Origin: Thalassoglobus neptunius
GTDB lineage: Bacteria > Planctomycetota > Planctomycetia > Planctomycetales > Planctomycetaceae
DNA length: 64,000 bases
Assembly (NCBI RefSeq): GCF_007859735.1
Contig: NZ_SIHI01000001.1
Location: 1,876,341 to 1,940,340 of the forward strand
Direction: 5' to 3'
The translations under genes were made by a program, and so were the position numbers. Every line of letters begins with the position of its first letter. Position 1 is the first letter of the stretch. Positions 44,273 to 54,328 of this stretch are shown here, piece by piece. The notes under the pieces are model-generated. The model was not told where the DNA came from. It did no database searches and saw only the letters and a list, made by a program, of their open reading frames with translations.

Positions 44273-44412
44273 GTGTCTACAGATTCGGATCACCGGTCGA
44301 AAAGAGACCTCTGAATCTTCCAGGATGCTGGGTGAAAAGATTCTCCTCGCCGGCATCAGGGAGGATTGCTTAAGACTTCGCGGTCTAAGCCTCGAAAGCA
44401 ATTGCATTTGCT

Positions 44413-45393
44413 CTACTCAGCCTGACTCGCCAACGCGGTCATGGCGATTTGAGTGCCGAAGGCAAACAAGCTGTCGCCTTGCTCAATTTTCACCGTTCCT
44501 TCGGGAGCGATGATATGCTGCCCCGACTGGCGTCGGATTCCGATCACCATGATTCCTTTTTCGCGTAGATCGGTCTCGGAGAGTCGTCGATCGATGTACG
44601 GGCTGTCTTCGCGAATTTGCACCTCGGCGAGTTCGAGATCGTTCTCCGATCCGTGGGTGACTTCGAGAAAGTCTTCAATGCTCGGGCTCAGCATGAATCG
44701 GGCCATCTTCAACGCTCCGCTGCTGAAGGGACTGATCACGCGAGTCGCCCCAGCCCGCTGAAGCTTTAGAACCGCTCCCTCTTCGCTTGCTCGTGCAACG
44801 ATTTGAATCGAACTGCACAGGAGTCGGGCCGACAAGACGACATAGACATTGTCGGCATCTGTCGGGAGTACCGTTGCCATTGAGGTCGCGCGAGAAACTC
44901 CGGCTTCCTGAAGGACGGAATCGTCCGTGGCATCTCCGTGCACGTAAAGCCAGCGTGACGCCTTGCAGATTTCCTCGAGACGCTGCAAATCGCGATCGAT
45001 GACGACGAACGGCTTTCTTTTCTCTTCAAGATGCTCGGCAATGGCGGTTCCCATCCGTCCCAGCCCACACACGATGAAATGATCATTCAAGGCTTCGAGT
45101 TGGTGATGCATTCTTCTCTTCTCAAGGAGCGTGCGGATGTCTGCGTTAACAATGATCTGTCCGAGCTGAAACGCACTGTAGGTGAAGATTCCGATCCCAA
45201 CCATCATATAGATGATGATGAAGACCATCCCTTCGGGAGTCCGCGGAACATCGCGAGACCCGACAGTTGTCAGAGTGATCACTGCCAGATAGGCCGCTTC
45301 CAGCCATGTCGAATCGGAGAGGGTGTGAATACCGATCGTCCCGAAGATCGTAATCCCCAGGAGCAGAACGAAGATAACCACGAGTTGTCGCAT
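44413..45393 (-). CDS. Potassium channel-like protein with RCK domain, atypical filter
   Basis: A two-helix channel (segments near residues 4-24 and 55-79) with a pore loop and cytoplasmic RCK module, 326 residues. The pore loop reads TLTTVGSRDV at 40-49, so the selectivity filter is TVGSRD rather than the TVGYGD of potassium channels; the T-V-G backbone is kept but Tyr-Gly is replaced by Ser-Arg. The RCK N domain begins HFIVCGLGRMGTAIAEHL (NAD-like binding GxGxxG) and the TrkA-C domain follows (SPYIDRRLSETDLREKGIMV). It probably forms a tetramer with eight RCK domains. Because the filter differs, potassium selectivity cannot be assumed. No ribosome binding site is obvious. Confidence 0.82.
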   Translation of the reverse strand: MRQLVVIFVLLLGITIFGTIGIHTLSDSTWLEAAYLAVITLTTVGSRDVPRTPEGMVFIIIYMMVGIGIFTYSAFQLGQIIVNADIRTLLEKRRMHHQLEALNDHFIVCGLGRMGTAIAEHLEEKRKPFVVIDRDLQRLEEICKASRWLYVHGDATDDSVLQEAGVSRATSMATVLPTDADNVYVVLSARLLCSSIQIVARASEEGAVLKLQRAGATRVISPFSSGALKMARFMLSPSIEDFLEVTHGSENDLELAEVQIREDSPYIDRRLSETDLREKGIMVIGIRRQSGQHIIAPEGTVKIEQGDSLFAFGTQIAMTALASQAE

Positions 45394-45863
45394 TCGACAA
45401 TCAATCCCACACGCCGTACTGGGCCTGGCCCGAAAACCGTTTCTGACTCATGGAATGTTTCAAAACAGTTCCAGTTTTCAGACTTCGGGATCAACTCCAG
45501 ATCATTTTTCAAAACGTTCCCACGAATTCGCACAAGCAAGAGCAACACGCTCGATCCCCATTGGCACCACGTTCGCGGGACGACTTCAGGGAATCTCGGC
45601 GATGAACGTTTCGTCGACCATTTTCATTGCTTCTCTACACTCGCCGAACCTCGTATTTCTCATTGATTGCAGCGTTCGTTCGTGTGAATCGCCGCAAACA
45701 AGAGCAAGTTGTCTTTCCTGTGCACTCGCTTGAACTCTTGCGTAAGGTAAAAAGCTGAGTTTGCTCGTGCGAGTGAGTGCACACCAAAACAAAAGATGCT
45801 CTAGAAATCAAAGGTGCTCGTAGAATAGCGAATGTCTGATTGCTGAGCGAATTCAGCGAGAGC
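45394..45863. other. Intergenic region containing a 99-bp repeat
   Basis: 470 bases with no supported gene. It includes the repeat at 45704-45802. The rest presumably holds the promoter of the channel gene (leftward) and the 3' end region of the lipoprotein gene. Confidence 0.45.
45704..45802 (+). repeat. 99-bp dispersed intergenic repeat, copy 1
   Basis: Shares blocks GCAAGTT, CTTTCC, GTGCACTCGCTTG, TGAGTTTNCTCGTGCG, GTGNG, CAAA and ATGCTCT with 48564-48662, in the same order and overall length. CACTCGC and GCGAGTG within it can pair. Confidence 0.6.
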
Positions 45864-46967
45864 TTACTCGGCAATCGTCGAGAGAGGATGAGCGCTGACT
45901 TTGGGATTCACGTCGCGCAGCGGATTCGATTCTCCAATTTGAACCGGAGGATGAGTGTCGTTCATTTCGCGAAAGGCTTCGACCCGTGTACGAATGCTCT
46001 TTCGCTGATTGAACTGAAGGGCTCCCTCCAGAGTGACAACCATATCGATTTTCTGAAGTGTCTCACTGCGACGAGGCAGCCCGTTATCGGTATCAATTTC
46101 CGAACTCCCGACCGTTTCGCCACCGGTCACCGTGATCCGCACGCCGGTTTCTTCATCAACTGCGACTGGCGTGGTTGACGGGGTAACTTTTCCGCGGATG
46201 TCGACAAATGCGACGCCCGAATCAATTCTCTTCAACGTGTAGACGTTGAGTGAATGCATTGGAATCGGCCGAGTCAGCGTGTAGGAACGTTCCCATTGAT
46301 CCCCGGCGCGGTATCGTGGGTTCTGCGGAAGTTGGCCGATCGCCTCTCCGATGAAATCAGCCAGCCCGGCATCTCCGGAAGCTGTTTCCACTTCCAGAAC
46401 GACATCGGCGTGAAACTCTTCGGGAATTCCCTGCAGCACCGATTCGACGAATTGGTCGAACTGTTCCACGGAGATAAATCGCAAGTCTTCATCCAGCCAG
46501 CAGGTAAACCCAGACTGACTCATGTTCAGAAACGCCTGCAATGTCGGTGTCAATTCTTCGGGGGGCTGATCCGAATCGAAATCGACAGCATCATCCCCAA
46601 CGCGTTGACTGAAGAGGATTCGGTCGTAATCGACCCGAAGCTTCGTTCGCGAATCGACCCGGTCTTCGACTGTAAAAACGAACCGTACATCGAGATTGCT
46701 TACGACTTGTTGAGCCGGTCCCGAGAGAGAATCCTGCAGCAGTTCCTGCTCAACTCGCTTGCGGAGTGGAAACCGTTCGCCGACTTGTAGACTTTGCCCA
46801 GAACTCAAATACTCGGAAGAGGTGTCCGATTTCGGGGCAGCGGCGACTGGAGTTTCGGCGTCCCAGGAACGTTCTGGATCATTCGCCTGTTCAGGTGCTT
46901 TGCTGTCGCCGCAACCTGCGAATGCGAGCATCGCGAACAGCAGCATCCATCCAGTTAAACTCCGCAT
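45864..46967 (-). CDS. Lipoprotein of the DUF6263 type
   Basis: About 367 residues. AAGGAG is followed by TTG-ATG-ATG; I take the second ATG (46967), 6 bases from the ribosome binding site. The N-terminus has a type II signal (WMLLFAMLAFAGC), so Cys is lipidated and the protein is anchored on the periplasmic side. The body is beta-rich; LRVDYDRILFSQ, QSGFTCWLDEDLRFISV, GDQWERSYTL and GRKVTP-type segments (DIRGKVTPSTTPV) resemble DUF6263, a family of unknown function common in planctomycetes. It is opposite in direction to the flavoprotein gene on its upstream side. Confidence 0.75.
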   Translation of the reverse strand: MRSLTGWMLLFAMLAFAGCGDSKAPEQANDPERSWDAETPVAAAPKSDTSSEYLSSGQSLQVGERFPLRKRVEQELLQDSLSGPAQQVVSNLDVRFVFTVEDRVDSRTKLRVDYDRILFSQRVGDDAVDFDSDQPPEELTPTLQAFLNMSQSGFTCWLDEDLRFISVEQFDQFVESVLQGIPEEFHADVVLEVETASGDAGLADFIGEAIGQLPQNPRYRAGDQWERSYTLTRPIPMHSLNVYTLKRIDSGVAFVDIRGKVTPSTTPVAVDEETGVRITVTGGETVGSSEIDTDNGLPRRSETLQKIDMVVTLEGALQFNQRKSIRTRVEAFREMNDTHPPVQIGESNPLRDVNPKVSAHPLSTIAE

Positions 46968-47320
46968 CATCAACTCCTTCGATGATTCCTTGGCCCGCGA
47001 GCGAAACCTGGCCCGTCTCAGAACTTTACGATCTGGCCGAGAATATCATTTTCGATGAAAAGAAATCCAGACCACTTTGCATGAAAACACAAGAGAGTAA
47101 AGTGTTTCACTGAAAGAACATAGTTCTCAGGAATACTGTCTGTGAAAGTGCGGATGGTGAGTTCGAATGGCATTTCGGACGAAGCCATCCGAGTTTCCTG
47201 AATGGATGCACACCGATTGCCGGATTCCAGTTGCCGCAATTGAGTGCAAGTAATTAAAGCAATCTGCGCAAGAACGTGTGTGATGAAGGGCAGATTGCTC
47301 GCGACGACCAGGAGGTTTTG
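46968..47320. promoter_or_regulatory. Divergent region between lipoprotein and flavoprotein genes
   Basis: 353 bases that should contain both promoters. No convincing motif, frame or repeat was seen; short frames on either strand are not supported. Confidence 0.4.
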
Positions 47321-48562
47321 ATGGAATCAGGAAAACAACTGCCGGTAGCGATTCTTGGCGGCGGTCCTGTGGGGCTGGAAGCTGCCGTGGCCTGCGCGCT
47401 GGCCGGGCTGGACTTTGTTCTCTTCGAACGAGGGACGATTGCCGACAACATCCAGAAGTGGGGGCACGTTCAACTCTTCAGCCCGTTTTCGATGAATTTC
47501 TCTCAGGACGCGTGTCGCCTACTCAGCGAAAGTGGGCAAACCGTTCCGTCAGAAGGTTCTCTTCTGACAGGCCGCGAGTTTGTTGAACAAGCGCTGGCCC
47601 CACTCGCCGAGACGCTAAAACGATTCGGGCGGATCGAAGCAGACTCAGAGGTCATGTACGTCAGTCGCGATGGTCTTCTCAAGTCAGATTTGATCGGAAA
47701 CAGTCAGCGACAAGCGGTGCCGTTTCGCTTGTTTGTCAAAGCGGAAAGTGGCGAGTCGACCGTATTGGCGGATGCGGTCATCGACTGCACCGGCTCCTTC
47801 GGAAATCACAACTGGATCGGAAATGGAGGCATTCCGTGCGTAGGAGAACAAAATTTCCCCGAGCGGATTCGTTACGACATCCCTGATATCCAGGGAGCCG
47901 ACCGCGCCGAGTATCAAGACCGGAAGACGCTCGTCATCGGTGGCGGATATACCGCAGCGACGAATGTCGTCAACCTGTCAGAGTTGGCGAAAACCAATCC
48001 TCAGACGCAGATTGTGTGGGTAACTCGTCGCCGTTGTTCGGTTCCTGTTCCGAGGATCGCCAATGACTCATTGGTCGGTCGAGATTCGCTCGCTGTGAAT
48101 GCGAATAAGCTTGCCGACGCGGACAACGGTCCGGTGACATGGATGCCGGGATATGTCGTCGAGGAAATTCAAAACGGTGTCAACTTGCCGCTGTCGGTCG
48201 TTCTTTCGAATGCTGAAAACCATGAAAGAACTGTGATCGAAGTCGACGCAATTCTCGGAAACGTTGGCTACCAACCGGATCGATCGCTGTACAAGGAACT
48301 TCAGGTTCACGAATGCTATGCATCGCTCGGACCGATGAAACTGGCCGCTGCACTCATGGGAGAAACGTCAGCCGACTGTCTCGCACAGGCATCACACGGC
48401 ATCGACGTTTTACGTTCTCCGGAACCGAATTTCTTTGTTTGCGGATCCAAGAGTTACGGCCGAAGCTCGCGTTTTTTGATGCGAATTGGGATTGAACAAG
48501 TTCAGTTGGTGACTGCTGAATTGAGCAGAACACTTGCGAATCGAGAACCAGTCCAGACTTAA
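47321..48562 (+). CDS. FAD-dependent oxidoreductase (monooxygenase-like)
   Basis: A 413-residue flavoprotein. AGGAGG lies 7 bases before the ATG at 47321, so the longer frame from 47276 is not used. The FAD-binding GGGPVGLEAAVACALAG (residues 13-29 region) and a second Rossmann motif VIGGGYTAATNVVNL (about residue 205-219, NAD(P) site) give the two-dinucleotide-binding architecture of flavin monooxygenases and pyridine nucleotide oxidoreductases. A typical late segment is LGNVGYQPD near residue 320. No redox-active Cys pair (CxxxxC) was noted, so a disulfide reductase is less likely. Substrate unknown. Its stop is one base from the second repeat copy. Confidence 0.83.
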   Translation: MESGKQLPVAILGGGPVGLEAAVACALAGLDFVLFERGTIADNIQKWGHVQLFSPFSMNFSQDACRLLSESGQTVPSEGSLLTGREFVEQALAPLAETLKRFGRIEADSEVMYVSRDGLLKSDLIGNSQRQAVPFRLFVKAESGESTVLADAVIDCTGSFGNHNWIGNGGIPCVGEQNFPERIRYDIPDIQGADRAEYQDRKTLVIGGGYTAATNVVNLSELAKTNPQTQIVWVTRRRCSVPVPRIANDSLVGRDSLAVNANKLADADNGPVTWMPGYVVEEIQNGVNLPLSVVLSNAENHERTVIEVDAILGNVGYQPDRSLYKELQVHECYASLGPMKLAAALMGETSADCLAQASHGIDVLRSPEPNFFVCGSKSYGRSSRFLMRIGIEQVQLVTAELSRTLANREPVQT

Positions 48563-48563
48563 A

Positions 48564-48662
48564 GCAAGTTACTCTTTCCCGTGCACTCGCTTGGCCTGTT
48601 TCGGCAGACAGAATGTTGAGTTTACTCGTGCGGGTGGGGCAAACCAAATTCAAAAATGCTCT
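48564..48662 (+). repeat. 99-bp dispersed intergenic repeat, copy 2
   Basis: Starts directly after the flavoprotein stop and matches the copy at 45704-45802 in block order and length. Its CACTCGC pairs with GCGGGTG, so one A-U of copy 1 is replaced by G-U and the stem is kept. Confidence 0.6.
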
Positions 48663-48667
48663 CAACG

Positions 48668-48707
48668 AAAAACGCTTTCCCTGCTTACAAAAGTGCAGGG
48701 AAAGCGT
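48668..48707 (-). terminator. Terminator of the DUF1573 gene
   Basis: ACGCTTTCCCTGC (48672-48684) and GCAGGGAAAGCGT (48695-48707) form a perfect 13-bp stem around a 10-base loop. On the minus strand it is followed by TTTTT, and it lies 65 bases past the DUF1573 stop. Confidence 0.82.
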
Positions 48708-48771
48708 CATGAAAATGATCTGATTGTCGAACGCAGATTTTTGTGAGAGGCACGTCGGCTTCACGATTGGT

Positions 48772-49806
48772 TCAACTTCCGCTTTGAATGACTCCATCAG
48801 CTTCGAAGGTCAATGGGAGTTCTCGTCCAACAACGTTGACAGTGAATGTTTCCGCGAAGTTTCCGGGTTCATCCGGGACTTTCACACGGAACGGGACGAC
48901 ATGCACGGTTTTGGGAGTATCGGTGACCGGTTTGATTTCGAAGCAGTCAGGATGTCCATCACACTCGATACTCTCAATAACGAACGGACGACGACCTTTC
49001 ACCACAACATTGAAGGGTTTTGTCTGCCCAGGAGTGAGACTTCCCAAATCAAAGTGGCTGGGGACGATTTCAATGTCTGGGGAAACGCGTCCCGAAACCA
49101 GCAGCGGAACTTCCGGCGAGCTTTTGTCGTCAGTGATTAGCAGGATGCGGTCCTGGAAATCTCCAAGCGGAGCGGACTTGTCCAGCTGAATGGTGAGTTC
49201 GTACTCGACCCGTCCGCCCGAACGGACCGTTTCGTTCAATTGGACTTTCAGGTTTTCGTCATCAACTTTGACGTCCTTGATCGCCCAGTCGCTGCGTCCG
49301 GCATACGCGACTTTGACTTTTCGTTCTGCTCCGAGCTGATAGTCAACCGCTCCAAAGTCCGCATTTCCTGGAGTTAAGACGACATCGGAACGGATGTAAG
49401 CTGTGATCGGAACGCGAACTGTCTTCGACGCGGTCCCTTTCGCTCCCCGAAATTCAAGTGTGATATCGACGTTTGAGTCTTTGCGGTGCATGAACTTGAC
49501 CGTGTCCATTTCGACGTCAATTTCCGCCACGTCGCGTGTCTTCAGCAGCGATTTATTGGGTTTCGCAGCTGTGCAGCCGCAAGTTGTTCCGACATCGACG
49601 ATGTAAACGTCTTCTTCGTAGAGATTGGTGACTTCGATGATATGACGCGTTTCTGCTCCGCGTGCTACGGTCCCGAAGTCGACTTTGAGATCCGAAAGCA
49701 TTTTCTCAGCCCAGTTTAATTCACGCCCGGACTGAGCAAAAATTGGAGATGTCAGGGTCGAGCTGATCAAACCGACCAGCGCAACAATCAGCAAATTCCG
49801 ATTCAT
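48772..49806 (-). CDS. Exported DUF1573 protein
   Basis: About 344 residues. The frame opens at 49893, but the ATG at 49806 has AGGAA 8 bases upstream and starts the signal peptide (MNRNLLIVALVGLISSTL, cleavage near IFAQ). Two or three Ig-like domains follow. The first is a DUF1573 domain, with SDLKVDFGTVARGAETRH, IVDVGTTCGCTAA and the GxxxxI pattern. Later repeats (LTPGNADFGAVDYQLGAE, IVPSHFDLGSLTPGQTK) follow the same scheme. Such proteins are common in planctomycetes and Bacteroidetes; no biochemical role is known, and they may bind other surface or periplasmic proteins. Confidence 0.88.
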   Translation of the reverse strand: MNRNLLIVALVGLISSTLTSPIFAQSGRELNWAEKMLSDLKVDFGTVARGAETRHIIEVTNLYEEDVYIVDVGTTCGCTAAKPNKSLLKTRDVAEIDVEMDTVKFMHRKDSNVDITLEFRGAKGTASKTVRVPITAYIRSDVVLTPGNADFGAVDYQLGAERKVKVAYAGRSDWAIKDVKVDDENLKVQLNETVRSGGRVEYELTIQLDKSAPLGDFQDRILLITDDKSSPEVPLLVSGRVSPDIEIVPSHFDLGSLTPGQTKPFNVVVKGRRPFVIESIECDGHPDCFEIKPVTDTPKTVHVVPFRVKVPDEPGNFAETFTVNVVGRELPLTFEADGVIQSGS

Positions 49807-50196
49807 CACAGTTTCCTGTTCTCTCCCGATGCCACGACTTGCAACTGAACCACTATTTTCAGATAGACATATTGAACGTCTGATGCGTTCCAAGCGCAGA
49901 ACTCATCATCAGCATGGCAGTTTATCAAAATCAACGTCGCACAATAACAGATACATCCCAGAAATCACGAACGACGGTATCGCTGGCTCATCGTGCGAGT
50001 TGCTCGCGGAACCAATTCGTGATTTTCAATTCCAAGATGACCGCAATTCGAGCAGAATCAAACGAATCACTCGACATCACGCGGTGGCTGATCGAATTTT
50101 TTCCCACCTGGAACATACTTGTGCGTCCAGAAAGAATAACAGGCTTTGACAATCAGGCAATTGTTGGGCGAGTTATCCAATTGCGCAAAGAGGTGA
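49807..50196. other. Intergenic region between DUF1573 and the tad genes
   Basis: No supported gene; two overlapping plus-strand frames (49829-50149 and 49914-50222) lack domains and cannot both be real. The region presumably contains the DUF1573 promoter. Confidence 0.4.
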
Positions 50197-50230
50197 GCCA
50201 TGCTTCAGCCGAGGTGAACTGAAGCATGGC
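50197..50230 (-). terminator. 12-bp hairpin after the tad genes
   Basis: GCCATGCTTCAG (50197-50208) pairs perfectly with CTGAAGCATGGC (50219-50230). It stands 140 bases past the TadC stop on the minus strand. There is no T-tract, so the call as terminator rests on position and stem alone. Confidence 0.5.
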
Positions 50231-50370
50231 CGCGGAGGTTCGACATTCAAGATCAATTATGACTGATGGGATGTCGGGAGAAGCAGTCCGTTGGGATCCG
50301 CCGACACGCGATCCATCCCGCATGCGATTCTCTCATTCGAAAGGATGCCAAAGGGCGTTTCGAAAACGTA

Positions 50371-51306
50371 CTACTGTGTGAGCAGTTCTCGAATCATCAT
50401 GATGGCTGCCGGGCCGACGAGAACCACGAAGATCCCCGGAAAAATGAACAGCACGAGCGGGAAGATCATTTTCACAGCTGTCGCTGCCGCTTTTTCCTCG
50501 GCAAGTTGACTTCGCTTCACTCGCATACTGTCTGATTGCACACGCAGTGCCTGTGCAATCGAAGAACCGAATTTGTCCGCTTGAATCAGAATCGCGGCGA
50601 GGGCTTTGACGTCGTCGACTCCTGTTCGAATGCCGAGGTCATGAAGCACTTCGCGTCGATTTCGTCCCAGCTGAAGTTGTTTGTTGCAGTGGTTGAACTC
50701 TGTACAAATTTCAGGAGAAGCATCTCCGAGTTCTTCAGCCACACGTCTCATCGCAGCATCTAGACCGAGTCCTGCTTCCACACAAACAACGAGAAGGTCC
50801 AAAGCATCCGGAAGGCTCAGGAAGATTTTCTGCTTTCGGGAGTAGGCCAGAAGAGTCAGGAAGACGCCGGGAAGGAAAAGCCCCAGTCCTCCGCATCCAA
50901 TGAGGACCAGCATCGCGTCGGTCGACAATCCCATCGTCAGGAAGCCCAGACCACCTCCCAAGAAGATCCCGAGAGCCAGGCAGGCGACTTTGATGGCAAG
51001 ATAAAGCGTTGGAGCATTCGGTGAGGAGAAACCGGCATTGGCCAGTTTCACCTTCAGATTGTTTTGTTCGAGATCCGTTTTCGGCTGAACAACGCGCGAA
51101 AGGGCAGGGGCCGCTTTCTTGAAGGCGTTGCTGACACCGCTTTCCTTGATGCTGTCACCATCGGCGCGGCGTTTCTTTCCTTCTTTCAGTTCTTCCAGGC
51201 GTTCCGCGACGCGCGAATCACTCTTCGAGAAAGCGGAGACAATTGCCCAGATCCCGAGCATCACCGCAGCGAATACCGCGTAAGGAATGAATGTGGTCAT
51301 TTCCAT
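50371..51306 (-). CDS. tadC: TadC-like type II secretion/pilus F protein
   Basis: Inner membrane platform protein of the Tad/Flp pilus family, 311 residues. GGAG is 6 bases before the ATG. A first membrane segment (IPYAVFAAVMLGIWAIV) leads to a cytoplasmic basic linker; then two segments around 105-155 (ALGIFLGGGLGFLTMGL, LVLIGCGGLGLFLPGVFL) and the T2SSF domain with LPDALDLLVVCVEAGLGLDA and the LGDASPEICTEFN section, ending in a last segment (MIFPLVLFIFPGIFVVLVG). It is third in a leftward CpaF-TadB-TadC operon, separated from TadB by 74 bases. Confidence 0.9.
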   Translation of the reverse strand: MEMTTFIPYAVFAAVMLGIWAIVSAFSKSDSRVAERLEELKEGKKRRADGDSIKESGVSNAFKKAAPALSRVVQPKTDLEQNNLKVKLANAGFSSPNAPTLYLAIKVACLALGIFLGGGLGFLTMGLSTDAMLVLIGCGGLGLFLPGVFLTLLAYSRKQKIFLSLPDALDLLVVCVEAGLGLDAAMRRVAEELGDASPEICTEFNHCNKQLQLGRNRREVLHDLGIRTGVDDVKALAAILIQADKFGSSIAQALRVQSDSMRVKRSQLAEEKAAATAVKMIFPLVLFIFPGIFVVLVGPAAIMMIRELLTQ

Positions 51307-51380
51307 GGAAGACTCCAGAAGTCACTATACAAGGTCGCAATCGACCGAATCGCAAGGAGGGTTTTGTGATGACGTAAGAA

Positions 51381-52379
51381 TCAGACTTTGATCGAAATAA
51401 TCTTCTTGATGACGACCGCCCCGAGAATTTGAAGAACAACCGCCACTGCGACCATTTTTCGCCCCAGTTCGTCAGTGAACAAAAGCATGACGTACTCAGG
51501 ATTCAACTTCCAAACAGCGAAGAAGAGTGCGATCGGCAATGCCATCAGCACGATTCCACTGATTCGGCCTTCCCCGGTCAGAGCCTGAACCTGTCCGAGA
51601 ATTCGGAATCGATCGCGAATGATTCGACCAATTTTGTCGAGGATCTCAGCAAGGTCACCACCCGATTGACGTTGGATGGAAACCGCCATCGCGAAGAACT
51701 TGTAATCCATATTCGGAACGCGGATATAAAGGTGAGCGAGAGATTCCTCAACCGGCACACCAAGATTCTGTTCCTCGTAGGCAATGTTGAATTCTTTGGA
51801 AATCGGATCCGGAAGTTCGTCAACCACAACTTTCATTGCGGCGGACAAACTGTGTCCTGAACGCAACGCACGTGCAACGAGTTCCATTGCGTCCGGGAGT
51901 TGCTTTGAGAATTTCTTGAAGCGGCGGCTTCGCTTGAACAACAGCCACCCAAACGGAAGCATTGCACTGACGAGAAACACCAGTGGATAAGTCGGCAGGG
52001 GAATCCGTGACAGATATCCTGCTCCGAGTCCAATCCCGCCACACGCCAGAACAATCATCAGAAAGACTTCGGGCTTCATCCGAACGTCTGCTTGAACGAA
52101 CAGGAGCCGAATGTTGAGGAATCGCTCCATGAACCGATTCGCGGCGCCGGAGATTCCCTCCATCCCTTCCTTCACAAGTGCATCACGGGTGACTTGCGGG
52201 CCATCGGACTTGGCCCGCTTCTTCCCGGCCAGCACGTCGAGGCGGTCTTCAATGTCTTTACTGCTGTTGCCTTGCATGAGCAACATCGCAGAAATGATCG
52301 CACCAAAGACCCCGATGAAGGCGATCACGGATGCGGTCATCGGGTCGACCGTAAACGGAAGAAAGGTTTCGAAATTCAT
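51381..52379 (-). CDS. tadB: TadB-like type II secretion/pilus F protein
   Basis: Second platform protein of the pilus, 332 residues, paralogous to TadC. A membrane segment at 10-33 (VIAFIGVFGAIISAMLLM) is followed by a long cytoplasmic section, two membrane helices near 108-155, the T2SSF domain (QLPDAMELVARALRSGHSLS, then ISKEFNIAYEEQNLGVPVEE) and a C-terminal pair of segments. TadB and TadC act as an interacting pair that couples the CpaF ATPase to pilin assembly. Start at ATG 52379; GGGG lies at typical distance. Confidence 0.9.
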   Translation of the reverse strand: MNFETFLPFTVDPMTASVIAFIGVFGAIISAMLLMQGNSSKDIEDRLDVLAGKKRAKSDGPQVTRDALVKEGMEGISGAANRFMERFLNIRLLFVQADVRMKPEVFLMIVLACGGIGLGAGYLSRIPLPTYPLVFLVSAMLPFGWLLFKRSRRFKKFSKQLPDAMELVARALRSGHSLSAAMKVVVDELPDPISKEFNIAYEEQNLGVPVEESLAHLYIRVPNMDYKFFAMAVSIQRQSGGDLAEILDKIGRIIRDRFRILGQVQALTGEGRISGIVLMALPIALFFAVWKLNPEYVMLLFTDELGRKMVAVAVVLQILGAVVIKKIISIKV

Positions 52380-52459
52380 TGGGTGAACCCCATTTATTCA
52401 ATCGAATTGAATTCAGTGATGGTGTGAAGTGGTGGCGAATGCCGTCGTTGACAGGTCCG

Positions 52460-53776
<1,317 letters not shown>

Positions 53777-54328
53777 GCATCGCTCTCCATTGAATCTCTT
53801 TGCACGAAACCCGCGCGGGATTTCGGCAGATGGACATTACTTGGCGAAACCTAGCTCACACTCGCGGTCAGGAATTCCGGAATCGTTAGAGGTGTTGAAA
53901 AAATCCGACACACAGGGGAGATCCCCTCGTCACAAACCGGGCAATCAGCGTCAACTGAAAGTGCTTTTCTGGTTGTAACGTTAAAAACGATACTGCGGAT
54001 GCTGGAAACGACTCGGTAAAGTGAGTGATTTTCGATTGACTATTGAAATTCTCTCACTTACGGTAAACTTCAGAGAGAAGCTGAGCGCTCATGGAAAATG
54101 TGAAGCACTCTCTTTAAGGGTCAACGAACCTGATGAGTTGACTTCTCCCCCCCGCCGAGATTCTGATGAAGAATCTCACTATGCCCACCTGAATTTGCGA
54201 GTTCATTCCCGAAACGGATCGTTCGTCGGTGAAAGAGTAACGTGCATGATGGCATTCACTTTTTCATCCGGAATGGAATTGTCACACCTACCTAAACTTG
54301 AGTCCCTGAGGACAAGGAGCAGAGGTTA
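53777..54328. promoter_or_regulatory. Divergent region between cpaF and the DUF1501 cluster
   Basis: 552 bases holding promoters for both directions. On the plus strand TTGACT (54036-54041), then 17 bases, then TACGGT is a possible sigma-70-like promoter for the DUF1501 cluster, but weak in its -10 part. A GTG-started frame at 54021-54329 has no domain and is not accepted. Confidence 0.4.

Noticed and set aside
49829-50222. Two overlapping plus-strand frames (106 and 102 codons)
   Set aside because: They exclude each other and have neither domain nor a credible start.
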